From NCBI RefSeq assembly GCF_040581485.1, contig NC_090129.1, positions 22,450,764 through 22,514,763 of the forward strand: a DNA stretch of 64,000 bases. The letters run 5' to 3'. The translations under genes were made by a program, and so were the position numbers. Position 1 is the stretch's first letter. Each line of letters begins with the position of its first letter. The notes below the pieces were generated by a model. It saw nothing but the letters and a program-made list of their open reading frames with translations, was not told the origin of the DNA and ran no database searches. Origin of the DNA: Linepithema humile (taxonomy: Eukaryota; Arthropoda; Insecta; Hymenoptera; Formicidae). Shown one piece after another: positions 37,660-49,544 of this stretch.

Positions 37660-39307
37660 TCAGGCGACTTTCACCACCTCTACAAAACGATCGTTATTGC
37701 AAAAGTCCTTGTACGTGTGCTCGTGATGGAGCTTCAAGTCTGAATACTTTTTTGTGAAAAATTGTATGTATTCGGGATGAGTGGGATCAACTTCCAAGAA
37801 GAGATGTCCGCCAGGTTTCAATGCTTTGGCAGCGTATTTTAAGAGCGGCTTGATCACTTTCAGTCCATCGTCGCCGCCGTCCAACGCCCTGAGATCCTCG
37901 TAACTACGTAAGTAAATAAATTATTAATTACTTATATATATATAACTATTGAGATTTGCGGTAACACTTTGCACATTACATTTTTATCTCAGGCTGCAGC
38001 TTCGGTATCTGCTTCGTTGGAACGTACGGCGGGTTACTGACCACAAAGTCAAACAATCTTGAATTTAAATCAACATTACTGGCACTATTGAAGCTATTCA
38101 AAACTTCAATACTTGCGTCTGAGTTTAAGGTCGCGTGCATCACTGTGATTTGATCTATCAAGTTTAATTCGCTCCGATTCATCATCGTCAAGTCGCAAGC
38201 ATGCGGACTCGCATCGATTGCTGTGCATTTTATCTAAAAAAATTTATTTGAGTATTATTTCTTACCTAGTCCGTTTAATCTGTAATGCAGCGATAACATT
38301 ACTGACATACTTTTTTACAAGCATGAGCAAGGGCCAGTGATATAGCGCCTGAACCACAGCCAATTTCCAGAATTTCGCAAGTCTCGGCTTGCGATGAGCT
38401 CAGTCTTTTCAACACAAAGTCAACCAGTATTTCAGTCTCCGGACGAGGGATAAAAATCGGTGGTACAAGTTTCAATGTAATATCTCGGAAATCCCATTCA
38501 CCAATAATATATTGAACTGGCATTCTGCAAGGACTTGGCATTTGTAAGAGCGCGCGAAGAATTTCGCGCAGTAGAGTCCAGTTCGATAAATCATAAAGGA
38601 CTCCTTCAAGAGCCTCTTACCTCGATAACCGACATTCGCACAAAGACTCTAATTTCTCAATCTGGCTCGCATTGAGTCGGTCACTTCTGATATTTATGAT
38701 ATCTATTATCTGCAAATAATAAGAGAGAATTTTAGCAAATAGAGCGATTTTTTAGTTTTCAAGCTTAATGATAAATTTTCAGATCAGAGAACACAACTTC
38801 AACATTATTTTTATATAATATAAAAAGCGCACTGTCTCATAATCTATTCTCTATATTTTTTATTTTGATATATTTAAAGTAGTCAATGAATAAAAAATGA
38901 CAGTTATAAAACTGGCGGCAAACAATTACTCCAATAATTATGCAATGTTTTGAAAAAGTTCGACGCATATAAATTTAATTGTCAACAACATCGTTAATTA
39001 TCAGTGAGATTATTATCAGTATATCAGAATAGCAATATCGCAATACCTTTTTGGTGCCGATAACGTGCGCCACTATGTGCTCTATCGACTCTACCGGCTC
39101 CGGTATGCCCTCGTTCTCGAATCGACGACTCCATTGATCAATAACGTCGCCGATCGTGCATTCACGTGCGTCCGAAGCGAGCGAGCGTGGCAACGAATGT
39201 CTCAACGAGACACTGTTGAGACTGTTACTCGCTAAATATCGCAAACAGGTGGATACAGTAGAATTTTTGAAGATAGCACGCGTTATGAGGATACTCCGAC
39301 ACCACAT
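37660..39307 (-). CDS. HEMK1: HemK-type release factor glutamine methyltransferase, mitochondrial
   Basis: This enzyme transfers a methyl group from S-adenosylmethionine to the Gln of the GGQ motif in peptide-chain release factors. Five coding exons on the - strand (39307-39047, 38709-38621, 38524-38311, 38233-37980, 37903-37660) join in phase to 353 aa. Visible motifs are VQYIIGEWDF and IPRPETE (about 120-148), the SAM-binding loop EIGCGSGA (170-177) and the catalytic NPPY (255-258). The N terminus is rich in Arg, Ser and Thr with few acidic residues, as expected of a mitochondrial presequence and like HEMK1 rather than the cytosolic paralogue. The start is the first ATG. The gene converges with the KIAA1549-like gene, with overlapping 3' ends. 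Confidence 0.9.
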
Positions 39308-39849
39308 GATGCTTCATTAGTTACTGTGGAAGCTGCGAGATGTAAATTTAACCTATTAATGATTCTCCGCTATCAATTGAAGCACGAGACAGACTCGCCG
39401 AAAAATATACGTATACTTGAACTTCTGCTACGTATAGAAGCTGCTGCCAACTAGTGAATGAGAATCGCTTGAATCAGTTTATCGACAATGTAAACATAAA
39501 AACATATCATACGAAAAAAGTAATATAATCATTTAAAATAAAAGCAAAAATAAAGTAAGCTCGAAACACCTGTGGAATATAATAAAATTATTAATTATTT
39601 TTTATATATTTAAATATAGAATAATTTAAAAAAAATAATATTATTATTAAAATAGCTCCATGGTTTCTGCCAAAATTATATTATAAATGTAATATCTTAT
39701 TTTTGCGTGCTATAATTCATCGCTTGATTATTATCCTTATATAATAATTGTCAAGCCTTTTATATAACTGAAATGATATATACTCTCATTATTTCAGTCA
39801 TTATCATATAAAATACAAAATAAAGATAATTATTTATTTAATATACATA

Positions 39850-39852
<3 letters not shown>

Positions 39853-39894
<42 letters not shown>
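39853..39894. repeat. (TA)n microsatellite
   Basis: A long run of TA dinucleotides is preceded by a short GTGTGTG tract. Confidence 0.9.
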
Positions 39895-39898
<4 letters not shown>

Positions 39899-40565
39899 TG
39901 ATTAATTAGTTATTTTGTATTTACTACATAAAAATAAAAATAAGAAAAGTATATGACATTTTTCTTCAGTGATATACATAGTATTATATGTATATTTTTC
40001 ATTTATTATTTTGTCATATTTAGTTCATATTTACTTGATACTTTTGTATACGCCTATGTCAAACATGTCCAAACGCCGGTTCCGGAGCCAAAGTGGAGAG
40101 CGAGAATTTCCCCCTCTCCAGATGCTCGCCGCTCGACTGTCAGCGCGAGGTGCAGTGCGGGGAAAAGAGCCGCCGATCCCTACTATCGAAGTCTCGTGTT
40201 CCTCCCTTGCACCTCACTAACAAGTGAAAAGCCTGATCGAACAGTGAAGGAGTATAGAGTAACCCGAAACTGTTCTTACGACCTTTGTATTAAACTGGAT
40301 GATCTGTTTATAAACATAACTATTTCTTTGCACGGTAGTCGGAGCGTATGTCGTGACTAGTGTGGGGAGCGCTGAGAGGGATATGATATCTCGCACGACG
40401 TCGGAGAAAGGGAAGGCTCCTAGTGTTACTCCCCAGGCGTTGGACATGTCTGGCCTATGTCTTCTCGGACATTATATTGTAGCCTTGCGACGAAATTTCA
40501 ATCGAGGAAACAAGCGCAAACATCGTTTGTTTACTAACAAAACAATCCGATCACATGTATGTACA

Positions 40566-40693
40566 CCTGTAGCGGGATTCTGTAACTTTAACGATGTCGT
40601 TATGGTATCGTTGCGCAGGTTTTTTGTATCATGTAATAGCTGCGCAACGATACCATAACGACATCGTTAACATTACAGAATCCCGTTACTGGT
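40566..40693. mobile_element. Small fold-back repeat
   Basis: Two arms of nearly 50 bp are inverted around a ~30-bp loop. The left arm contains GGGATTCTGTAAC and CGATGTCGTTATGG; the right arm holds their reverse complements. The transcript would form a strong hairpin. It is probably a miniature transposon; no target duplication is clear. Confidence 0.6.
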
Positions 40694-41021
40694 CACACTA
40701 ATGCCTTAACACATGAACTTGTACAGGTGTCAAGGCATATCGAGTCGGCGTGTTCCGACTCTACATATTTTTACATCATAACTAGTTATAAACGTAGCGG
40801 CAATGCTGTTTTGGCTGTTTCAAAGCAACTAGAACAATTGACAAGTAAAGGTTAATATTTATAATATTTATATTTATATCAATATTTATTGATGGTTTAA
40901 TATTTATAATATTTATATTTATATAAATATTTATTGTTGGTGGAAAACGAGCAATATGTATACTAAATGATAAAGAAAAATGTAATTATTTATCAAAATA
41001 ATAGGAACTTAGAATAATAGG

Positions 41022-41120
41022 AACTGTAGATATTCGAAAAACGGATACGTCAAACTATGAACTGTCAATTATATTTTCCCGCTCTGAGACAGCGTTGCCG
41101 TTTTTTGAATATCTACAGTT
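41022..41120. repeat. Inverted repeat with 23-bp arms
   Basis: AACTGTAGATATTCGAAAAA at the left is the near-perfect reverse complement of the sequence ending at 41120. The spacer is about 53 bp. Its nature is unknown. Confidence 0.6.
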
Positions 41121-41302
41121 ATAATGCACGAATATTGAAAGATGAAGCACGCATGTCCGGTATGCTTGACATGTCCGACGAGACGCATGTAACTTCATGT
41201 GAGAAGGCATTTCTGTCCCCGTGTGTACACAGACCACACGTCAGTGTAGTGAGTTACCACAAACAAATGCGTACACACGGACCTACACGGCATAGGTCAG
41301 TG

Positions 41303-41628
41303 CCAAGATCTATAGAGAGAAGGTTACCTCATGCGCAAAGAGGGACGAGCGGCAAAAGGGGCAAATGCAGAGAGAGGCGAGCGGCAAGAGGGGCAATGGT
41401 GATCTCATCGGCAAACAGAAGCTATCTCAGACAGCTACTGTTTGTCGATGAGATCATCATGCTCTCCCCTTCCTTCATCGCCCCTCGCCATCAAGCTGTT
41501 TCTAGCTCCCCCCTTCCTTCATCGCTCTTCGCCAACAAGCTGTTTCTAGCTCCCCCCTTACTTCATCGTCCCTCAACCTCGCCCTCAACCGGTTTTACTG
41601 AGGTTACCTTCTCTCTATAGATCTTGGG
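41303..41628. mobile_element. Fold-back element with ~30-bp termini
   Basis: The termini CCAAGATCTATAGAGAGAAG and their inverted counterpart bracket a GC-rich centre that contains a second internal inverted pair (GATGATCTCATCG-like around 41410-41460) and direct repeats of a CTAGCTCCCCCCTT motif (41503-41570). A poly(A) tract follows at 41638-41656. Confidence 0.55.
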
Positions 41629-41654
41629 TGACCCAAGAAAAAAAAAAAAAAAAA

Positions 41655-41935
41655 AACACTATTAATTTTTTAAAACTTTTACATATATTTTTGAGAGCAG
41701 CTTTTGGAGGGAGTCATATACCACCTTCTTTCACTCGGTATTATACTTCAGTGAGAGAGCATTAGGACCCCAACTTGGGTCAGTGCTCTCAGATGTGCCC
41801 AGATGGGCGCGCATACGCAGCCTAATGCTCTCTCACTGAAGTATAATACCGAGTGAAAGAAGGTGTTATATGACTCCCTCCAAAAGCTGCTCTCAAAAAT
41901 ATATGTAAAAGTTTTAAAAAATTAATAGGTGTTTT
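41655..41935. mobile_element. Fold-back MITE with ~115-bp arms
   Basis: The left arm begins AAACACTATTAATTTTTTAA and the right arm ends with its near-exact inverse. The arms include CAGCTTTTGGAGGGAGTCAT and CACTCGGTATTATACTTCAG. The central loop is about 50 bp. It has no coding capacity and its superfamily is not assigned. Confidence 0.8.
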
Positions 41936-42430
41936 CTATTTACATGATAAATTAAAATTTTTTATTGTTCGTTTTTTAACAGCTCCTTTTTTCTTATTAT
42001 CCATATTGCACTAATATCACTAATATTGCACTACTATTTTGGTATTATAATATCACTTTTATTTACTCATATATCAGCCTCATCCTGTCCTGTGCAGTAG
42101 CTTACTGTTCGGCTCTTCAATTTGGCAGCTCTGGTGCAATCTGTGTGAAGCCCGTCATTTAAACTGGAGCCTGCCAAAAGTACGCCAGTGCGTACGCCAC
42201 TGTTTTTACGCTCGTTAAGTCGCGCATATGTGCCTATCCATGTAAATTTGAAAGCACTGTACTGAGAGCACGGTCGGAGTTCGGCTTTCACTCCAGTATC
42301 CTCTTAAGTATCACGATTATCATTCCATCTTGGCATCAGAAACTACACTGTAACATTTCTTTAATTCATATTCCGATCGATATATTGATTAATTCTGTAA
42401 AACTCGCACTGATTCGCGTTTTTATCATCA

Positions 42431-42559
42431 ATGGTTTCACAGCACGCGTACGAAAACGCTAATAGCAGTGATCAAGGCAGGAAGAACAGGGGCCTCGCTG
42501 AAAGGAAAACGCAAGTTTACTTTGTATCTGGAGATTCGTGTGGTGCTAAGAAACATTAA
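42431..42559 (+). CDS. Small upstream ORF (42 aa) before sulfotransferase
   Basis: An ATG frame of 42 codons ends in TAA, 91 bp before the predicted sulfotransferase ATG. If the leader is not spliced in between, it could act as an upstream ORF. The peptide (MVSQHAYENANSSDQGRK...) has no recognisable family. This is weak evidence only. Confidence 0.15.
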   Translation: MVSQHAYENANSSDQGRKNRGLAERKTQVYFVSGDSCGAKKH

Positions 42560-42650
42560 GCTCTTCGGCATTTATCATTAACTGTGATTAAACAACGAGT
42601 GGATCAAATCAAAGAGGGATTAATTGGAAAAAATAAGTTCGCAAAAAGAC

Positions 42651-45600
42651 ATGGCAGAGCAGGCTCCGAAGTACGAGCTCTTGTCGAAGGAGAAGACAAA
42701 GGAAATGTTGGAGCTGTTTAAAGGAGAAAGAACTGGTTGGGTGCTGGTGGGCCCGGAAAAGTACTTTTTGGCGTCTAATTATATACAGCAAGGTGCAGGT
42801 TTCTATAATTTTAAGGCTCGGCCGGATGACATCTGGGTGGCATCTTATCCAAGATCAGGTTTGTACCGATCTATCATCAATGAAATATTGATGAAAAGAA
42901 TGATTTATTTGTATATAAATATTTTTTGTGTATGGCAATAGTTTAAAAACATCAGAAAATCATTGGGGTGGACTTCCGAAAAGCTATCACCTCCAATTTG
43001 GCTGATATTCAGCCTAAATACTTATTTTTTCTAGTAAATAATATTCCCAAATAAATTTTTGGCGCAAATGCCCCCTCCGACCCCCAACCTCCCTCAAAGG
43101 TAAAACTGTTTTTGTTAATTATTTCAGAAAGTATTTATTGTACGAAAAAAGTTGTCAAACAAAAAATGAAGTTCATAAAAAGCTCTACAAATAAGGTCTT
43201 ATACATATTTTACCTAACTCCAATATTTTAGTCGTTATTATCAAAAAACTTGTAAAAGCCCTTATAAGAAAAGCGAAACACACTGTCTCCACGCATACAC
43301 TTTCCACGCGAAACGAGGTTCCACATGGGTTTACGAATTTCTACGCAAAGCGAGATTCAATCCAGATCCTATGGCCGAAATTCGCGCGGTAAATGATAAT
43401 ACAATAAAATGGGATGTTTTGATTGGTTAATTCGTGACGCGGCGGATAACGCGACGCGTGACACGCTCAGTGGGAATTCGGCCTACGTGTATAGTTTTTT
43501 GATGGTGGAGCTCCCCGCAGGGAGACGGAACACACTGCCTCCAAATTTTTAATAATAACGGCTAAAATATTGGAGTTAGATAAAATATATATAGCACCTT
43601 ATTTGTAGAGCATTTTATAAGCTTCATTGTTTGTTTGACAACTTTTTCCGTACAATAAACACTTTCTGAAATAATTAACAAAAAATTTTATTTTTGAGGG
43701 GGCTGGGAGGCGGAGGGGGCTGGGAGGCGGAGTGGGCATTGGTGCCAAAAATCCATTTGGGAATATTATTTACTAGATAAAATAAGTATTTAGGCTAAAA
43801 ATCAGCCAAATCGGAGGTGATAGCTTTTCGGAAGTTTATCCAATCATTGTTACAATATTTTTAACTTTAATTCTCAGATATTTTCTACATAATTTCTAAT
43901 AATTAATAAACCTTAATTTTTAGACGTCTTTCAATTTAGTTTTTTATATAGCTTTCAATTACACAACATGGCAATTAAATAATAAAATTGGTTTTATTTA
44001 AAAAAAAAACTGCAGTGAATGTAATGTGTCAATTCAGGTAAATTAAAAGAATACGATCATCGCAGTTTTCACTTTTTTGCAGTTTGTTCGTTTTAATAAA
44101 ATCAGTCTCATTAATTAAATAAAAGATAATATTTTATTTTTCTCGTTTTTAGGTCACAAACATCGATTTATATATTTTTTTTTTATTTATAGAATCTGTA
44201 TACTGTGTTTGGATGATAAGAGTTAAACAACTTTAAGTGATAAAAATTAAACGATAAAAGTTATCTTTTTTTATGACATGATAAGAAATACTTATTACAT
44301 GATAAATGTTAATATTTTCTTTTTTTAGGGACAACATGGACGTTAGAATTGGTTTGGCTGCTATCAAATAACTTGGACTTTGAAACGGCGGGAAAACGTT
44401 TCTTAGCTGAGAGATTCCCCTTTCTCGAGTCAGTGCGGTGATATAAAAATAAACTCATGTAGAAATAAATACGCGCTCGTACATTTACCTCGCGCGGATA
44501 TAATATAAATATTTCATTTTCAATTTATCGCTTTCGCTTTCATTTACGCGTGGCAACATCCGGAAGAATTTCTCTTAGATTGTTTACCGCCAGCATTATC
44601 GCACAAAACATAATATCAAATGAATTAAATTGTGCGGTATTACGTTATATCGCGTGACAGCAGTATATTACATGCCACATTGCGAGATGAATAAAAAAAT
44701 ACTACATTTCGCAATAACCCTAGTAGCACAATATATTGGCGCAATATTGAGAAATAATGTGAATGTAATATTATATATTGGGTGCGAATTGATCCCCAAC
44801 ATTGGTCTAACATTGTAAGGTGACGCCTCTTCTTATGTAGCCAATATGTCTAAGCAGCAATATTGGACCAATAGCATTGGGCCAATATTAAGCAATAATA
44901 TTCACCCAATTTTTCATATTGGACATTAATTGCATCCTAATGTGGATCCCATTATTATAAAGTACATTGTTTCCTCGCCAACAGAAAAACACTGCACCAA
45001 GGAGGTAACATTTTTTCTCATGTACGCAGCCACTCGATTCGTATCCATGCACGTTTATGCACGTTTATCGCGAGTCAGTGATGTAAACTGATGTAAACTT
45101 AAGCTGGTTAACGCCAAGAACCAACCACCACCACCATGACGGAGGGGGGCACGCAACAAGCAAAAACCGTGAGTTTCGCGTTCAACTGATTGTGAGCATG
45201 CGCGAAGTTCACACGGTACGGTTTTCGCTTTTCCGTCACGGTGGTGGTGGTTGGTTCTTGGTGCAGGTCGGCTCGAGCCTCGAGTTTGCATCACTGTCGT
45301 GAACAATGATGGTATATGGGCCGCCTTTTTACTCACATGCGCGGCGAATGCGATTTCAGTAAAGTATCTAATACAAGTAAAAATAAGTTATGCCAGTAAT
45401 CATCTGTAAAATATAATATTTGGCGTTTTTTTGCTTAATTGTTTTATAATGCATATTACAAATATAGGTTTTATATAACGAGATCTTGGCCAAAGCACTT
45501 CCAATGTAAACGCAATACCGTGGAATTATTGACACGTAACATTGGTAGTACTTTAGCATTTCTTCTGTAATCAATATTCACCTTATACTGGGAAATCTTG

Positions 45601-48600
45601 GCCAATGCACTTCCAATGTAAATCCAATATTATATAATTATTGACGTGCAACATCAGTAGTACATTTGCATTTATTCTATGATCAATATTGGCTTTCCAT
45701 TGGGAAACATGAGCCAATGCACTCCCAACATAACCAATGCAGAACCAATGCACTGTGCTACTAGAGAATACACTTGCAATACGCAGTGTATCCCATTTAC
45801 GACTTTTAATTTTAATGACAGTTTTGCTAACAGACCTCGAGCTGATTTTTTCTCAGCGACAATATCGAGTATTTGAATTGTACACGATTGAAGAATAAGA
45901 ACTTGTAAATTAAACTTCAGCGGGACAATAAAACACGTATTCTTCAGTTAAATTCAAGGATTTTAATACAATTGATTTGAAATTTAGTTACGAAGATGCA
46001 CATGATAATAAAAATTAGAAAGTTACGACAAATTATGACTTTCTTCGACACATTTTCGGTAAAGAAAAATAATGTGATTCTCTCCTATTGGTCAGAGATC
46101 TGTTCTTAAAATTAATGCAAAGACCATTTGTTGAACAGCAGTTTTGTCGTTATACTTAGCTCTGTATTTAATTATAGATAAGCCTATTCTAATTATAATT
46201 TTTAAAGTAGATTGTAAGATATAACAAATAACTGTAAGATATGCTATCTATGCATTTAAATTGACTATTTGCATTGTAATTATATTCTTATACAATTTTA
46301 TGACTAAATTTTATAATTTTACGGTGGCATTTCATAATTAATCCACAAAACAAACTATTGTTTTCGGTTAAACCAGTTTTATATGGGTTTCTCGTGCTGA
46401 TGCCTTATTCAATTATGTTAATGTGCTCAAAAAATTCACTTCATTAAAGTGTTAATTAAATCCCCAAATAATGAAATTGGCGAAAAGTTTATTTTGAACA
46501 TCAAAAAACACGTTTTTCAAAATCATTCCAGTTTTGATCAACGAAAACCGAACTCATGAATCTTTCATATTTTCGGCCAATTTCAATCGCCCTGGCCTTC
46601 TGGCAGCCTTAAAGTAACCTTATTAGTAATAAGTTATTACTAACTTTTTTCTCATAAAAAATCCGCTTACAAATATGTGCAGGTTTTCGTGAAATCTTTA
46701 GCAATTGAAATCGCTAGGACACGAGAGACCCAAGAGTTTTGAGAGTTGAAACTGTAAAAGATTGCAGGTAATATTTCCTTTTCTTTTTGTCATGTTTATA
46801 CCTGCATACTTTTCAGATTCAGCATATCCAATCATCCTGAGGTGACGCGCGAAATCATGGAGATGAACAAGGATGATGAAGCGAAGCAGCAGCTATGCCA
46901 CGAGATAAGCAAACCCGGCTATGATGTCGTCGCCCAGATGCCATCACCCAGATTCATCAAAACCCACTTTCCTTTTAGCATGCTGCCGGGACTTTTAGAT
47001 GTCGGGTGCAAGGTAATAGCAAAAAAGAGAAATTTATTGGTAATTTCATTGCCAATAACTCTCGCTTTTCCTGAAGGTCGTCTACGTGGCTCGCAATCCG
47101 AAGGACGTTGCTGTTTCATGGTACAATTTGAACAAGGCGCTTAAAACACAAGGATACATAGGAGATTTTTCCACCTTTTGGGATTATTTTCAAAATGATC
47201 TCAGTAAGTTAGATATTCTCAGAAAGTGTATTTTGTCGTAAATATTTAACTTTTAATGCACTTGACATATTTTTTCCAGCACCTTACAGTCCATACTGGA
47301 CTCATCTGAAGGAAGCCTGGGCTCTTAAGAATCATCCAAATCTTCTATTTATGTTCTACGAAGAAATGACACATGTAAGTATGTCAATGCAATTTACTAT
47401 TTTTAATATATTAGCATTGCTAGTCCTTCATTGCAATTCTAAAAGCGAGAAAAATTTCTATTTTTTTTGCATTTTATGTATCAAAATAAGTTGCACTGCT
47501 CGTGTAGCATAAATTGATAAAATATATCAAAGATTCTTAAGATTCTGACAGCAAATTTATTTCTGTGGAAGATATAAAATGTAGATTGAGTTACGTTGTA
47601 TGCAGGGCCGGTGCGAGTTGAACAAGCGCCCCAGGCAAGTGATAAAATATGGCGCCCTATAGATAAAAACATATTTTTTGTACGGTATAATTCTAAAGTC
47701 GTAAGTTGTAACTTATATATATTTATAGTAATTATTACAATAATTAATATCATTATTTAACATTATTTATTTGGATAAACTTCCGAAAAGCTATCACTTC
47801 CGATTTGGCTGATTTTCAGCCCAAATACTTATTTTATCTAGTAAATAATATTCCCAAATGGATTTTTGGCGCAAATGCCCCCTCCACCCCCCAGCCAACC
47901 ACAAAGGTAAAACTGTTTTTGTTAATTATTTCAGAAAGTATTCATTGTACGAAAAAAAGTTGTCAAACAAAAAATGAAGCTCATAAAATGCTCTACAAAT
48001 AAGGCCCTATACATATTTTATCTAACTCCAATATTTTAGCCGTTATGGCCGTTATGGTCACCAAATACGGAATTATGATTCTTACAACGTGATATTCGAA
48101 TTGGCGCGACGCGGACGTAGGCGCCCCGGTATCGGCGGTATCCAATGGATTACAAGCTACCCTACATTTCTCGATCCGTACGATTCTACATCAAATATAA
48201 ATGCAGTTGAAATACAATTCGACTGGGATAAAATTGGAATACAGATATATTTGAATGGAAACAAGAGCGAATTTTGTATTTAAGCAATGCATATTTTTAA
48301 AATTTAGGTCTGGAAAAGATCTTTTTTTCTTAGAAAAATTAAGGCGTCTTCAGCGTCCCCCCTCGAGGTTGGCGCCACAGGCGATCGCCTGGTCAAACTA
48401 GTGCTTGCACCGGCCCTGGTTGTATGCATTTATTTATATGCGTATCTTTTTTTTAATAATAACAACAATGATTACTTTCACATTTGTATTTTAAACTTCC
48501 AGTTTATTTAAATAAACAGTAAATAATTAATTTATTAAATAATAAAGAATTTTATTACCTGAGCTTTTGCTGCTTTAATTTTTATGTGATACATATTGGA

Positions 48601-48925
48601 GAAAATTTTCCGACAGGATTTTCCGACAGCGATCAGAAAGGTAACAAAATTCCTGAACAAGACATATACTGATGAACAATTGGATAAGCTAGCGACTTAC
48701 CTGCACATTAAGAACTTCAAGGATAATCCAATGGTCAACTATTCCGAATTTAAAGCATGCGGCATCATAAAACCAGGCTATTTCGTTAGAAAAGGCGGCA
48801 GTGGCGGTTGGAAAGATACATTCACTCCGGAAATCGATGCCAAAGCAGACAAGTGGATAGAGGAGAATCTTAGAGACACCGATCTGTGCTTTCCTTTTTT
48901 CAACAACAATATAGATAATAATTGA
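42651..48925 (+). CDS. Cytosolic sulfotransferase (SULT family)
   Basis: SULT enzymes transfer the sulfonate group of PAPS to hydroxyl or amine groups of small lipophilic molecules in the cytosol. Six coding exons (42651-42858, 44329-44437, 46817-47012, 47077-47203, 47280-47374, 48617-48925) join in phase to 347 aa. The motifs are in order: the PAPS 5'-phosphosulfate loop PRSGTTWT (67-74), the catalytic His156 in FIKTHFP, the 3'-phosphate site YVARNPKDVAVSWY (R177, S185), and the C-terminal RKGGSGGWKDTF (303-314). The last motif has Gly where many SULTs have Asp (GDW). Start choice: first ATG in the frame. Introns 1, 2 and 5 carry transposon-like elements, which explains their length. Subfamily and substrate cannot be told from sequence alone. 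Confidence 0.93.
42966..43841. mobile_element. Fold-back DNA transposon with 8-bp TSD
   Basis: Inverted arms of about 280 bp (termini GGGTGGACTTCCGAAAAGC and, inverted, GGATAAACTTCCGAAAAGC) are flanked by the 8-bp direct repeat AATCATTG at 42958-42965 and 43842-43849. The centre is ~300 bp. It lies in intron 1 of the sulfotransferase gene. A third, solitary arm of the same family occurs at about 47773-48055. It has no coding capacity. Confidence 0.85.
44719..45764. mobile_element. Putative fold-back element with TAGTAGCACA termini
   Basis: CTAGTAGCACAATATATTGG at the left is matched by an inverted terminus ending TGTGCTACTAG. Both flanks contain many CCAAT/ATTGG motifs. The interior contains a separate GC-rich palindrome (45113-45262). 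No clear target duplication is visible, so the element boundaries are provisional. It sits in intron 2 of the sulfotransferase gene. Confidence 0.5.
45113..45262. repeat. GC-rich palindrome
   Basis: CCAAGAACCAACCACCACCA near 45113 is the reverse complement of the sequence ending at 45262. The arms are about 30 bp and the spacer about 90 bp. Internal shorter complementary stretches lengthen the hairpin (AAAACCGT against ACGGTTTT). Confidence 0.65.
47603..48418. mobile_element. hAT-like non-autonomous element with 8-bp TSD
   Basis: The inverted ends are CAGGGCCGGTGC and GCACCGGCCCTG, flanked by GTTGTATG at 47595-47602 and 48419-48426. CAGGG termini and 8-bp duplication identify the hAT superfamily. 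It lies in intron 5 of the sulfotransferase gene. Inside, at about 47773-48055, is one arm of the fold-back family seen in intron 1, so the element is composite. A 64-codon frame (48089-48283) is too short to be a transposase. Confidence 0.88.
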
Positions 48926-49037
48926 GACAAAATCGAAGACATCCGATCGTGAATTGGCATGATATCTACACTAGGCGTTAAATTGTTAAATTAAATGTTA
49001 TTTTATTATAAAGCAATTTTTGTTATACTTTATTATT

Positions 49038-49043
49038 AATAAA
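49038..49043 (+). terminator. Poly(A) signal of sulfotransferase gene
   Basis: AATAAA lies 113 bp after the TGA stop codon, the first such signal downstream. Confidence 0.5.
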
Positions 49044-49065
49044 TGCAATATAAAATCCTAATTAA

Positions 49066-49532
49066 TTATGATAATCCGTAGAGCTTCAATGTCCTGTCCA
49101 TGCTGGTAGACGCGATATATTGTGCATGCTTCCAAAAAGAACTCCTGTAGCCGCCGCTGTATGATCATTCAGAACCTTCAATTCTTATCATTGCTTACAA
49201 AGATATACTATGAAAATAAAAATGTTGATCAAACATTTGATTTGCCTATTTTGACTATAAAATAAGATTTTTAATTCGGATATATTTTTCAAAAATGAAG
49301 ACAATTATTAAAAATGAATAAATAAATTTCTAACAGAGTTTAAAATGCTACCTGACGTCTGTTCCAGCGACAGCCAGATAAGTTCCGCTTTGATCGAAGC
49401 AAATATCCTTCACTTCGTAAGATTCCTCCAACTGTAGTGTCTTGAAATTTTTTAGCTTGCGTAAGTCCCAAAGTTTGACGCACGAGTCTTTTGCTGCTGT
49501 CGCCAAGTAATATCCGTTCTCAGAGAAGCTTT
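49066..49532 (-). pseudogene. Prp19: Prp19 3'-end fragment, decayed
   Basis: On the - strand, 49532-49348 encodes a WD40 segment (SENGYYLATAAKDSCVKLWD, then LRKLKNFKTL and DQSGTYLAVAGTDV) that I recognise as the C-terminal propeller of Prp19, the spliceosome-associated E3 ubiquitin ligase. It is followed by a normal-looking GT donor and, past a ~145-bp intron, by YLCKQ, two consecutive stop codons where Trp-Gln is expected, ELKVLNDHT, and then a one-base deletion before HAQYIASTSMDRTLKLYG. Prp19 sequence upstream of this piece is absent: a fold-back element begins about 12 bp away. Because the intron is retained, it is a genomic duplicate rather than a retrocopy. Confidence 0.85.
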
Positions 49533-49544
49533 ATTAGTTTCAAC

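Larger units (their letters stand above)
39308..42430. other. Intergenic, repeat-rich
   Basis: No gene can be supported here. The left part is AT-rich with a TA microsatellite. From about 40060 onward there are several fold-back repeats, listed separately. The open frames in this stretch cross inverted-repeat arms and lack splice logic or family resemblance. Confidence 0.6.

Noticed and set aside
41057..41620. 187-codon open frame
   Set aside because: It runs through inverted-repeat arms and low-complexity CTCCCC repeats, with no family resemblance.
40566..41935. CRISPR-like array or structured RNA
   Set aside because: The repeats are single inverted pairs, not regularly spaced direct repeats with unique spacers, and the genome is eukaryotic.
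48089..48283. 64-codon frame inside the hAT-like element
   Set aside because: Too short for a transposase and begins at the edge of the embedded fold-back arm; no hAT motif seen.
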